A program made the translations under genes and the position numbers. From positions 169,003 through 233,002 of the forward strand of contig JBBROS010000001.1 of assembly GCA_038229135.1 (NCBI GenBank): a DNA stretch of 64,000 nt, read 5' to 3'. Below the pieces are notes generated by a model, which did no database searches, was not told the DNA's origin, and was given only the letters and a program-made list of their open reading frames with translations. Positions 35,771-43,850 of the stretch are shown one piece after another. Positions within the stretch are counted from its first letter, which is position 1. Every line of letters begins with the position of its first letter. This DNA is from JBBROS01 sp038229135. Its GTDB lineage: Bacteria; Pseudomonadota; Alphaproteobacteria; Acetobacterales; Acetobacteraceae.

Positions 35771-36617
35771 GATGGGCCGGCACTAGCCGCAGCGTCTCCG
35801 TCAGGATGTGCGCCCGCAGCCCCGACTGGCCCGGGCACGCCGGCACGCTGCTGGCCGCGTCCGCCGCAAGCTCCCGCAGCCGAGCGATGGCGCCTGCCAG
35901 CCCGAGCGCATGCACCGCGTTCGGCCGATGATGCGCCGCATCCTGCTGCACGGGCTTGCCCAGCACCGCCGCGTCCCCGGTCGCGTCGAGGATGTCATCG
36001 GCCACCTGGAACGCCTCGCCGAGCTGCATGCCCATCCGGCGCCAGGGCTCCGCCTCGGCCCCCGCCGCCGCCGCCCCCGCCACGGTCGCCGCCGCGAACA
36101 GCGCGCCCGTCTTCTCCCGCTGATACAGCGCGAGGTCGCACTCGTCCTCGCACTCCCACGCCTGCCCGGCCACGATGCCGTTCGGCACGCCCACGGCCAT
36201 GCCCACGATCGCCACGAGCGGCCCGAGCCGCATGGGCATCAGCGCCGCTCCCTGCGCCAGGCTCTGGAATGCCAGCACGATCAGCGCATCCCCCGCCAGC
36301 ACCGCCAGTGGCTGCCCATAGGCCCGGTGCACGGAGGGCTGCCCCCGCCGCGTCGCTGCATCGTCGAAGCACGGCAGGTCGTCATGGACGAGGCTCGCGC
36401 AATGCAGTAGCTCGATGGCCGCCGCAGCGGCATCCGTGACCTGCGGCGCGTCGTCGCCACACGCGGCGGCAACGGCGAGGCACAACCGGGGCCGAATACG
36501 CGCCCCTCGAGGGAACACCGCATGGCGCATGGCCGCCGACAACCGCGGGGGGCACATCGCCCCATCAGTCCGGCCCAGCGCCGCCTGCAATGCCCGTTCG
36601 ATCCGTTGTGTCGGCAT
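35724..36617 (-). CDS. crtE: Geranylgeranyl diphosphate synthase CrtE
   Basis: Makes C20 prenyl diphosphate for carotenoids and the bacteriochlorophyll tail. 297 residues. The first aspartate-rich motif is HDDLPCFDDAATRRG; the second is in QVADDILDATGD. The ATG at 36617 has GGAGGGG six bases upstream and is preferred over a GTG at 36629. It diverges from crtD across a region holding five phased PpsR half-sites. Confidence 0.95.
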   Translation of the reverse strand: MPTQRIERALQAALGRTDGAMCPPRLSAAMRHAVFPRGARIRPRLCLAVAAACGDDAPQVTDAAAAAIELLHCASLVHDDLPCFDDAATRRGQPSVHRAYGQPLAVLAGDALIVLAFQSLAQGAALMPMRLGPLVAIVGMAVGVPNGIVAGQAWECEDECDLALYQREKTGALFAAATVAGAAAAGAEAEPWRRMGMQLGEAFQVADDILDATGDAAVLGKPVQQDAAHHRPNAVHALGLAGAIARLRELAADAASSVPACPGQSGLRAHILTETLRLVPAHLAAGLDAGLDVVRVA

Positions 36618-36633
36618 GCGCCCCTCCACATCT

Positions 36634-36690
36634 TGACAGCCTGGACTGTCAACCGTTCTTGTCAGTTCTGACTGTCAACCCGTCCTGACA
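36634..36690. promoter_or_regulatory. Five-half-site PpsR operator array, crtE-crtD gap
   Basis: TGACA (36634), TGTCA (36647), TGTCA (36660), TGTCA (36673) and TGACA (36686): five pentamers, each exactly 13 bp after the previous one, with eight free bases between. The last two form the classic TGT-N12-ACA box (36673-36690). The first two form the same pair turned outward, and the middle ones are direct repeats. The array fills the space between the divergent crtE and crtD genes and probably represses both. Confidence 0.85.
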
Positions 36691-36725
36691 TTCCGGTCAA
36701 GCACAATCCGCAAAAGGTCATAGCC

Positions 36726-38315
36726 ATCGCAACCGCCCCCCTTTCCCCCGAGCGCACCAAGCGCATCGTCGTCATCGGCGCCGGCCTGGGAGGCCTCGCC
36801 GCGGCCATCGACCTCGCGGGCCAAGGCCTGCATGTCACGGTGCTCGAGCGCGGGTCCGCCCCCGGCGGCAAGATGCGCACGATCGAGGTCGCCGGCCGCA
36901 CGCTGGATGCCGGGCCCACCGTGTTCACCATGCGCTGGGTGTTCGAGGCGCTGTTCGCCGACGCCGGGGAGAACCTGACGGACCACCTCGCGCTCATCCC
37001 GGCGACCACCCTCGCCCGCCACGCCTGGGCGGGCGGCCAGTCGCTCGACCTGTTTGCCGACCGCGAGCGCTCCGCCGACGCCATCGGCGCCTTCGCGGGC
37101 GCCTCCGAGGCCAAGGGCTACCGCGCGTTCTGCAAGGAAGCCGGCCGCATCTACGAAACGCTCGAGCGCCGCTTCATCGCCGTGCCCCGCCCCAGCATGG
37201 CCGGCCTCGCGCTCTCCGCCGGGCTGCGCCGGGGGCTGGCGCTGAAGCCGTTCGAGATCCTGTGGGACGAGCTCGGCCGTCACTTCAAGGACAAGCGCCT
37301 CCGCCAGCTCTTCGGGCGCTACAGCACCTATGTCGGGACCTCGCCCTTCCAGGCGCCCGCGACCCTCATGCTCATCGCGCATGTCGAGCAGCAGGGCGTG
37401 TGGCTGGTGGACGGCGGCATGCACAAGGTGGCCCAGGCCCTTGCCGGCCTCGCGCAGCGCCGGGGCGCCACCATCCGCTACGACACGGTGGCCAGCGAGG
37501 TCGTGACATCCACCGGCCGGGTCAGCGGCGTGCGGCTGCCGAATGGCGAGATCATCGAGGCCGACGCCGTCGTGTTCAACGGCGAGCCCGGCGCCCTCGG
37601 CCTCGGCCAGCTCGGCGATGCGCCCCGCTCCGTGGCCCAGCCGCTCAAGTTCCCGCAGCGCTCCCTCAGCGCCGTGACCTGGGGCGTGCTGGCCGAGACC
37701 TCCGGCCTGCCCCTCCTGCGCCACACCGTGTTCTTCAGCCAGGACTACGCGACCGAGTTCAAGATGATCAACCAAGGCCTGCTGCCCACCGAGCCTACCA
37801 CATACATCTGCGCGCAGGATCGGGTGGACGAGCCCGGCGAGGATGGCCGCGCGGGCGCCCCACCGGGGGCCGAGCGCCTGCTGATCCTCGTCAACGCGCC
37901 ACCCACCGGCGACCGCCGTGCCTTCAGCCAAGTGGAGATCGACCAGTGCATGCAAGGGATCATGAGCCTCATGGCCCGCAGCGGGGCGAGGCTGCAACTG
38001 GTGGCGCCCCCGACGATGACGACGCCAGCCGCCTTCAGCCGGCTGTTCCCGGGGGCGGGGGGCGCGCTCTACGGGGCAGCGACGATCGGCGCCACGGCGA
38101 GCTTCAGCCGCCCGGCCTCGCGGACCTCCGTTCAGGGGCTCTACCTGGCGGGTGGCAGCGTGCATCCGGGGGCGGGCATCCCCATGGCGACGCTTTCGGG
38201 CCGGCACGCGGCGGCGCGGGTCCTGCAGGACCTGGTGGGCCGCACGACCCGCAGCCGCGCTTCGACCAAACGGTCGCGAACGGCGGATACCGCTGGTGGT
38301 ATGTCGACGCCCTGA
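36726..38315 (+). CDS. crtD: Hydroxyneurosporene/methoxyneurosporene desaturase CrtD
   Basis: FAD-dependent 3,4-desaturase of the spheroidene/spirilloxanthin path, related to CrtI. The dinucleotide motif VVIGAGLGGLAAAIDLA and APGGKM at the N-terminus, and LYLAGGSVHPGAGIPM near the C-terminus, are clear. The FAD motif begins upstream of the first GTG (36840), and no ATG, GTG or TTG exists in frame before it; TGA at 36669 closes the frame. ATC at 36726, eight bases after AAAGG, is the best guess for the start; ATA 36720, ATT 36690 and CTG 36672 are alternatives. A run of C and T bases at 36735-36749 could also hide a frameshift. Confidence 0.85.
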   Translation: MATAPLSPERTKRIVVIGAGLGGLAAAIDLAGQGLHVTVLERGSAPGGKMRTIEVAGRTLDAGPTVFTMRWVFEALFADAGENLTDHLALIPATTLARHAWAGGQSLDLFADRERSADAIGAFAGASEAKGYRAFCKEAGRIYETLERRFIAVPRPSMAGLALSAGLRRGLALKPFEILWDELGRHFKDKRLRQLFGRYSTYVGTSPFQAPATLMLIAHVEQQGVWLVDGGMHKVAQALAGLAQRRGATIRYDTVASEVVTSTGRVSGVRLPNGEIIEADAVVFNGEPGALGLGQLGDAPRSVAQPLKFPQRSLSAVTWGVLAETSGLPLLRHTVFFSQDYATEFKMINQGLLPTEPTTYICAQDRVDEPGEDGRAGAPPGAERLLILVNAPPTGDRRAFSQVEIDQCMQGIMSLMARSGARLQLVAPPTMTTPAAFSRLFPGAGGALYGAATIGATASFSRPASRTSVQGLYLAGGSVHPGAGIPMATLSGRHAAARVLQDLVGRTTRSRASTKRSRTADTAGGMSTP

Positions 38316-38326
38316 GCGATGACGGG

Positions 38327-39187
38327 GTGCACGGCCTCACCATCATCGTCTTCCTCGGCAGCGTGTTTTCCCCCTGGTATACCCTCGCACGCCGCCTGCA
38401 CGGGGCGGACCAGGTGGCCGCCGAGGACCATGCCTGCTTCCACGTCGCCCTCTACGGCCGGCCCTCGCGCTGGGCCATGACGGAGCGGCGACGCGGCGCC
38501 GTGTCCCGCGGCAGGACGTCGCTGGCGATCGGGCCCAGCTCCGTCCGGTGGGACGGCAGCACGCTCGTGATGGACATCGATGAAATCGGCGCTCCCCTGC
38601 CGCAGCGCATCCGCGGGACCGTTCGCGTGCATCCCTCGGCGCTCACCGGCGCCCGCTTCACGCTCGACGACGCCGGGCGCCACCGCTGGACGCCGCTCGC
38701 CCCCGCCTCCCGCGTCGAGGTCCGGCTGGACCGCCCGGGCCTCAGCTGGTCCGGCCCCGGCTACCTCGACGGCAACGACGGGGATCGCCCGCTCGAGGCC
38801 GATTTCGCGCACTGGGACTGGTGCCGGGCCCCGACCGAATCCGGCGCGACCATCCTCTACAACGCCGAACGTCTCGAGGGCGGCGAGCAATCGCTGGCCC
38901 TCGACGTCGGCCCTGGCGGCATCGTACGCCCCTTCGACCCCCCGCCCCGCGCCGCCCTCGCCCCCACCCACTGGCGCGTGGGCCGCCAGACCCGCGCCGA
39001 CCCCGGCCATGTCCCGCGCGTCCGCCAGACACTGACGGACAGCCCCTTCTACGCCCGCAGCGTGATCGAGACCCGTCTGCGCGGCCAGGACCTGGTCGCC
39101 GTCCACGAGAGCCTCGACATGCGCCGCTTCACCCAACCATGGGTGCAGGTCATGCTCCCCTTCCGCGTCCCCCGCCGCTTCGGTTAG
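38327..39187 (+). CDS. crtC: Carotenoid 1,2-hydratase CrtC
   Basis: Adds water across the end double bond of neurosporene/lycopene. Conserved blocks are LTIIVFLGSVFSPWY, HACFHVALYGRP and DFAHWDWCRA. Homology starts before the called GTG: FDQTVANGGYRWWYVDALSDDG-type residues are coded from about 38261 in the same frame, overlapping crtD, but no ATG, GTG or TTG precedes them nearby. The GTG at 38327, 11 bases after the crtD stop, gives 286 residues and is the first usable start. Translation from a non-standard codon inside crtD is possible. Confidence 0.85.
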   Translation: MHGLTIIVFLGSVFSPWYTLARRLHGADQVAAEDHACFHVALYGRPSRWAMTERRRGAVSRGRTSLAIGPSSVRWDGSTLVMDIDEIGAPLPQRIRGTVRVHPSALTGARFTLDDAGRHRWTPLAPASRVEVRLDRPGLSWSGPGYLDGNDGDRPLEADFAHWDWCRAPTESGATILYNAERLEGGEQSLALDVGPGGIVRPFDPPPRAALAPTHWRVGRQTRADPGHVPRVRQTLTDSPFYARSVIETRLRGQDLVAVHESLDMRRFTQPWVQVMLPFRVPRRFG

Positions 39188-39303
39188 GACGGCCCTGCCC
39201 CGCGAGAGAGGACGGGGGCGGGGCCTCATCGCTGCGCGGCCTATTCTGGATTGACCTTCCTACCCCGCCCGTTACGGTTCGACGGGAGTAACGGGAGGCA
39301 TCC

Positions 39304-40311
39304 ATGTCGAAGCTCGCATCACTCGCCGCAGCGCTCGCCCTCGCCGCCAGCGTAGCTCAGGCCGCCCCGACCTACAGCGCGGTCTACGCCTTCGGCGACA
39401 GCCTTTCGGACGCCGGCAACCTCTTCACCTTCAGCAGCCAGCCCGGCAGCCCCCTCCCGCCGCAGCCGGTCAGCCCCTACTCCGCCGGCCGCTTCTCCAA
39501 CGGCCCGACCTGGGTGCAGGACCTCACCGTCTCCCTCGGCCTCGGCGTTCTCGGCCCGAGCCTGCTCGGCGGCAACGACTTCGCCTATGGCGGCGCCCGC
39601 ACCGGCGCCACGCCGCTCTACGCCGCCCAGGCGATCGACCTCGGCAGCCAGCTCGCCCAGTTCGGCACCGCGCATGCCACGGCACCCTCCTCGGCGCTCT
39701 ACACCCTCACGATCGGCGCCAACGACGTCTTTGCCGCCGCCCGCGCCTACACGCTCGGCGCCCCGCTCGCATCCGTGCAGGCGGCAGTCGCCACCGCGGC
39801 ACAAAATGCCGCCACCTTCATCGGGGCCTTGAAGACGGCGGGCGCCAAGTCGGTCCTGCTCTACAACGTCCCCGATCTCGGCCTCACGCCCATTGCCCGC
39901 GAGGCCGGCGCCGCGTTCCAGGGGCTCGTCACGTCCCTTGCGAATGCCTTCAACCTGGCGCTCCAGGCCGACCTCGTGCCGGCACGCGACACCGGGCTGC
40001 AGCTGTTCACGCTCGACGAGTTCACCAAGGTCCGGCAGGTCGTGGCCAACCCTTCCACCTACGGCTTCACGAACGTCACCAGCCGCTGCTGGACGGGCAC
40101 CTACACGGACCCTGCCTCCGGCACCCTCTGCAGCCCGACCACCGCAGGGCAGGACGCTTATCTGTTCTTCGACGGCCTGCACCCCACCGAAGCCGGCCAC
40201 GCCCAGGTCGCGGCGGACGCGCTCATCCTCCTCGTGCCCGAGCCCGCGTCCATGGCGCTGCTCCTGGTCGGCGTCGGTGCCGTGGCGGTGGCGCGCCGTC
40301 GCGCGGCATAG
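39304..40311 (+). CDS. PEP-CTERM GDSL/SGNH-family hydrolase
   Basis: A 335-residue secreted esterase/lipase-type protein. Signal peptide (about 1-20, ending AQAA), block I GDSLSDAGN with the catalytic serine, block III GANDVF, and the C-terminal FDGLHPTEAGH with the Asp-His pair. It ends with VPEPASMALLLVGVGAVAVARRRAA, a PEP-CTERM signal (PEP, helix, Arg cluster) processed by an exosortase. Substrate unknown. It is not part of the pigment pathway; GGGAGG-like bases precede the ATG. Confidence 0.93.
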   Translation: MSKLASLAAALALAASVAQAAPTYSAVYAFGDSLSDAGNLFTFSSQPGSPLPPQPVSPYSAGRFSNGPTWVQDLTVSLGLGVLGPSLLGGNDFAYGGARTGATPLYAAQAIDLGSQLAQFGTAHATAPSSALYTLTIGANDVFAAARAYTLGAPLASVQAAVATAAQNAATFIGALKTAGAKSVLLYNVPDLGLTPIAREAGAAFQGLVTSLANAFNLALQADLVPARDTGLQLFTLDEFTKVRQVVANPSTYGFTNVTSRCWTGTYTDPASGTLCSPTTAGQDAYLFFDGLHPTEAGHAQVAADALILLVPEPASMALLLVGVGAVAVARRRAA

Positions 40312-40322
40312 CTCGGCGCGTT

Positions 40323-40347
40323 CCCTCCGTCCCTTGCGGACGGGGGG
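40323..40347. terminator. Hairpin between convergent hydrolase and crtB-side genes
   Basis: Ten-bp stem CCCTCCGTCC / GGACGGGGGG (one G-T pair) with a five-base loop between convergent genes. There is no T run, so it is a terminator-like hairpin rather than a classic intrinsic terminator. Confidence 0.55.
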
Positions 40348-40350
40348 CGC

Positions 40351-40470
40351 CTACTTCCCCTCCCGCTCCCGCCGGATGGCCCGGCGCGTCCGAACCAGCT
40401 CCCACACCAGCAGCACGAGCGGGATCAGCAGCAGGATCATCCACTCGTATCGGGCCACCAGGTCCATCAT
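40351..40470 (-). CDS. 39-residue single-span membrane protein downstream of crtB
   Basis: A very small ORF starting MMDLVARYEWMILLLIPLV, with one leucine-rich membrane helix (about residues 9-25) and a basic tail RTRRAIRREREGK. Its ATG overlaps the crtB TGA (ATGA), strongly suggesting translation with crtB. The longer open frame upstream of this ATG runs inside crtB and is not used. No family recognised; an accessory peptide for phytoene synthase or membrane attachment is a guess from position. Confidence 0.6.
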   Translation of the reverse strand: MMDLVARYEWMILLLIPLVLLVWELVRTRRAIRREREGK

Positions 40471-41474
40471 GCCCGCTCCATGCTCCGGCGCGTCTCGAGC
40501 GAGGCGAACAGCTCGATGAGCCAGACGAGCCGCCCCGGCTCGGCGCGCACCGGGCCCGAGGCGGCCACCGCGGACACCAGGTGCCGCACCGCGGCCAGCG
40601 GCGGCGCGTCGATGCCAGCACCGGGCCAAGGCGCCGCGGCCAGCGCCCGGGCGGCCAGCCACAGCTTGGCCGGCCCAGGCACCCGCGCCCGCTGCGCCAC
40701 CGGGTCGAGCGCCGCCGCACGGTGCCCGATGGCCGAATAGAACCGCCGGGCGGCGCCGATCCCGGGGCGACACCCCAGCGGGAGCGCCGCCACGCCGGCA
40801 TCGGCCCGCCGATACAGGAACTCGGCCGCATCCACGAGCCGCCGGATGACCTCACCCAGCGCGGGAGACCACCGCGGCATGGCCAGGAACGCTTCGGGCT
40901 CGATCCCGACCTCCCGCAACCAGGCCAGCGGCAAATAGATCCGCCCCGCCCGCGCATCCTCGCCCACGTCCCGTGCGATGTTGCTGAGCTGCATCGCCAC
41001 ACCCAGGTCGCAGGCCCGCGCCACCAGCGCCGCCTCGCGCACCCCCATGAGCGCCGCCATGGCCGCGCCTACCGTCCCCGCAACCCGCGCCGCATAGGCC
41101 TCGAGCTCGGCCAAAGTCTCGTAGCGCCGCCCTTCGGCGTCCCACGCGAAGCCCTCGAGCAAGCCGTCCAGCAGCGCCCGGGGCAGCCGATGCGCCTCGA
41201 CCACCGCCGCCAGCGCCCGGTCCGACGGCTCCGCCCAGGGCCGCCCCGCATACATCGCGTCCAGACGCCGCCCGAGCACGTCCAACGCCGCCCGCGTGTC
41301 GCCCCCGCCATCGATCAGGTCGTCCGCCACCCGGCAGAACGCATACAGCGCCGTCGCAGGCTCCAGCACCCGCCGCGGCAGCAGCAGCCCGGCGATGAAG
41401 AAGCTCCGGCTGCCGGTGCACAGCATCGTCTGGCACGCCCGCAAGTCTTCCGGCGCAATGCCCGATCGGATCAT
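40467..41474 (-). CDS. crtB: Phytoene synthase CrtB
   Basis: Joins two geranylgeranyl diphosphates to phytoene. 335 residues with the aspartate-rich CRVADDLID and the second motif QLSNIARDVGEDARAGRIYLP (read as NIARDVGEDA). SFFIAGLLLP is the typical N-terminal block. Unlike many purple bacteria, no crtI is adjacent, so the phytoene desaturase must lie elsewhere. Two PpsR boxes lie 54-96 bases upstream of the ATG. Confidence 0.96.
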   Translation of the reverse strand: MIRSGIAPEDLRACQTMLCTGSRSFFIAGLLLPRRVLEPATALYAFCRVADDLIDGGGDTRAALDVLGRRLDAMYAGRPWAEPSDRALAAVVEAHRLPRALLDGLLEGFAWDAEGRRYETLAELEAYAARVAGTVGAAMAALMGVREAALVARACDLGVAMQLSNIARDVGEDARAGRIYLPLAWLREVGIEPEAFLAMPRWSPALGEVIRRLVDAAEFLYRRADAGVAALPLGCRPGIGAARRFYSAIGHRAAALDPVAQRARVPGPAKLWLAARALAAAPWPGAGIDAPPLAAVRHLVSAVAASGPVRAEPGRLVWLIELFASLETRRSMERA

Positions 41475-41527
41475 GGAGCCACCCGCTTACGTGGGTTCGG
41501 AGCGTGCCCTCTTGCCGGGGCGCGATG

Positions 41528-41570
41528 TGTCAACGTGTCCATACAGGAACAATGTAAGCCGAACCGGACA
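41528..41570. promoter_or_regulatory. Tandem PpsR boxes upstream of crtB
   Basis: Two exact TGT-N12-ACA matches: 41528-41545 (TGTCA...ATACA) and 41553-41570 (TGTAA...GGACA), seven bases apart. Half-site starts are spaced 13, 12 and 13 bp. They lie in the 137-base gap between crtB and the upstream secreted-protein gene and should control crtB by oxygen/light through PpsR; binding is inferred. Confidence 0.8.
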
Positions 41571-41611
41571 CCCTTTGCCAAGCCGCAATGTAGCACGGCG
41601 ACCGTTTTTTC

Positions 41612-42379
41612 TCAGCTGGCCGCGGCATGCCCGCGCGGCAGCGTCGCCCGGCCCTGCCAGGTGGCATCGGCCCAGGCAGGCTCGGACCAGCCCAGCCGCG
41701 ACCGCACCCGCCAGCGCCGGCGGGCACCACGCGCCGCCTGGGCGGCGAGCACGAGGGCAGCAACCGCCGCCAGCCCCTCGAGCGCATGCAATGCCAACAC
41801 CCCGTCCAGCACGGTCGCGGCCAGCGCGTCCAGCCAGTCCTCCGCCGCACCCTCCCAGGTCTGCGCCGCCTCCGTCACCAGCCTCTCGACCCCGGCCAGC
41901 GCATCCAGCCGAACGCTCCCGGCATCCGCGACAGGCGATGCGTCGGCGTGGCCGAGTCGGCCGAAGAAGCTCGCCATCGTGGCATCCCTCGGCACGATGA
42001 ACCCGCCCTCGCGCACCGTAACGGCGTGCACGCCCGGGCTGCCGGGCAACACGGCAAGGCCGCGCCCCGCCGGCATCCCCCGGAACGCGCCCACCAGGGG
42101 CGACACCGCGGCCGGCATGGAAGCGGGGAGCGGGACGGGGCCGCCCGTGGCCTTGCCGAGCACCGCTGCCAGCACCGCAGGCACGCCCGGGGCCGGGGCG
42201 ATGGCCACCGGCGCACACGCCACACCGCACGGCTCGGCCGCCGGGATCTCCACGTTCAGCCGGAACTCGGATGCCAACACCACATCCGCCCCCAGCGGAG
42301 CGACCGCGATCGGCGCCGCCTGGGCCGAGGCCGCGCTGGCGAGCAGAACAGAGACTGCGAGGAACAGGGAGGTGCGCAT
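41612..42379 (-). CDS. Secreted/membrane protein of unknown function
   Basis: 255 residues, Ala/Pro/Gly-rich. A signal peptide (about 1-21, ending AQAA) precedes an exported domain containing PCGVACAPVA (two cysteines that could form a disulfide). A hydrophobic segment follows near residue 200-215 (LEGLAAVAALVLAAQAA), then a basic tail RGARRRWRVRSRL, so the C-terminus is likely cytoplasmic. The end resembles a protein-sorting layout, but no PEP motif is present. I recognise no family. It lies upstream of crtB on the same strand with the PpsR boxes between. Confidence 0.7.
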   Translation of the reverse strand: MRTSLFLAVSVLLASAASAQAAPIAVAPLGADVVLASEFRLNVEIPAAEPCGVACAPVAIAPAPGVPAVLAAVLGKATGGPVPLPASMPAAVSPLVGAFRGMPAGRGLAVLPGSPGVHAVTVREGGFIVPRDATMASFFGRLGHADASPVADAGSVRLDALAGVERLVTEAAQTWEGAAEDWLDALAATVLDGVLALHALEGLAAVAALVLAAQAARGARRRWRVRSRLGWSEPAWADATWQGRATLPRGHAAAS

Positions 42380-42443
42380 GCACGCAGCTTACAAGGCGCA
42401 GCTTAACCTATGCTGTCGGGAAGCGTCCTGAAGTGTCGCTCGC

Positions 42444-43850
42444 CTACGCCGCCGCCGCCCGCTGCTCCCCCGCCACCCGCGTGCGTGTCCGCAACGTCAC
42501 GAACTCCTCCGCACTCGTCGGATGGATGCCGATCGTGCGGTCGAAATCCTGCTTCGTGGCCCCGGCCGTCAGCGCGACCCCGATGCCCTGCATCATCTCC
42601 GGCGCGTCGTCGCCCAGGATGTGCACGCCCAGCACGCGCTGGCTGGGCCCGTCCACCAGCATCTTCATCAGCGTCTTGCCCTGCCCGGCCTGGCCCCGCC
42701 CGCTCATCACGTGCCGCATGGGCGTGAACCGCGCCACATACACGTCCACCTCGCCACGTTCGGCCGCCTGCGCCTCGGTCGGCCCCACCGTCGCCAGGGG
42801 CGGATGGCTGAACACCGCCGTCGCCACGGCCGCGAACGACCAGCTCCGCGGTGGCGGCGGCCCGAACAGCCGGTCCGCCAGGTGGTGCCCCTCGGCGATG
42901 GCAACCGGCGTCAGGTTCAACTTGTTGGACACGTCCCCCACCGCAAACACGTGCGGCAGATTGGTGCGGTTCTCGCCGTCCACCACAACGGCGCCCTTTG
43001 CGTCGAGCACGACCCCCACCGCCTCGAGCCCGAGCCGCGCCGTCCGCGGCGTCCGGCCGACCGCAAAGAACACGAGGTCCGCCTCCACCACATGCCCGCT
43101 CGTCAGCACGACCCGCCGCGCGTCTCCAACCGCTTCGATGCTGTGCACCGTCTGGCTCGGGTGCAGCCGGATGCCCTGCGCCTCGTACTGCGCCGCCAGC
43201 TCCGCCCGCAGCTCCTCGTCGAACCCGCGCAGCGGCAGCGGCTGGCGATACACCACGTCCACCTCCGCCCCCAGCCCATGGAACAGCCCGGCGAACTCCA
43301 CCCCGATATACCCGCCCCCCACCATCAGCACGCGCCGGGGCAGCGCCGGCAGGTGGAACGCCTGGTCCGACGTGATCCCGAGCTCCATCCCCGGGATCGG
43401 CGGCTCCACGGCCGGGTGGCCGCCGACGGCGATCACGATGCGGTCCGCCGTGATGCGCTGCGTGGCCCCCGATCGCTCCGTCAGCTCCAGCTCGTGCGGC
43501 CCCACGAAGCGCGCATGGGCCTCGTGCATCGTCACGCCCGCATTGCCGAGCAGCGACGCATAGATGCCGTTCAGCCGGCTGATCTCGGCATCCTTGTGCC
43601 CGATCAGCGCCGCCCAGTCGTGCTTCGCCGCGTGGCTGTCCCACCCGAAGCCGCGCGCATCCTCGGCCAGGCGCCCATACTCCGCCGCCTGCACCAGGAT
43701 CTTCTTGGGCACACACCCCACGTTGACGCAGGTGCCGCCCCAATATGTGTCTTCGGCGATGCCGACCCGCGCGCCATGCTGCGCCGCGACCCGGGCGCAT
43801 CGTACGCCGCCCGAGCCGCCGCCGATGACGAAGAGGTCGTAGTCGCTCAC
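42444..43850 (-). CDS. gor: Glutathione reductase
   Basis: NADPH-dependent flavoprotein disulfide reductase, 468 residues. FAD motif VIGGGSGGVRCAR, redox-active disulfide GGTCVNVGCVPKK, NADPH motif VGGGYIGVEFAG and the C-terminal catalytic pair in GIHPTSAEEFVTL. The glutathione type is suggested by VNVGCVPKK and overall length. The ATG overlaps the stop of the upstream gabD (ATGA), so the two form an operon and share NADPH/redox chemistry. Confidence 0.94.
   Translation of the reverse strand: MSDYDLFVIGGGSGGVRCARVAAQHGARVGIAEDTYWGGTCVNVGCVPKKILVQAAEYGRLAEDARGFGWDSHAAKHDWAALIGHKDAEISRLNGIYASLLGNAGVTMHEAHARFVGPHELELTERSGATQRITADRIVIAVGGHPAVEPPIPGMELGITSDQAFHLPALPRRVLMVGGGYIGVEFAGLFHGLGAEVDVVYRQPLPLRGFDEELRAELAAQYEAQGIRLHPSQTVHSIEAVGDARRVVLTSGHVVEADLVFFAVGRTPRTARLGLEAVGVVLDAKGAVVVDGENRTNLPHVFAVGDVSNKLNLTPVAIAEGHHLADRLFGPPPPRSWSFAAVATAVFSHPPLATVGPTEAQAAERGEVDVYVARFTPMRHVMSGRGQAGQGKTLMKMLVDGPSQRVLGVHILGDDAPEMMQGIGVALTAGATKQDFDRTIGIHPTSAEEFVTLRTRTRVAGEQRAAAA

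Noticed and set aside
39188..39245. Possible terminator after crtC
   Set aside because: GGCCCTGCCCC and GGGGGCGGGGCC can pair only with mismatches and no T run follows, so it is not called.
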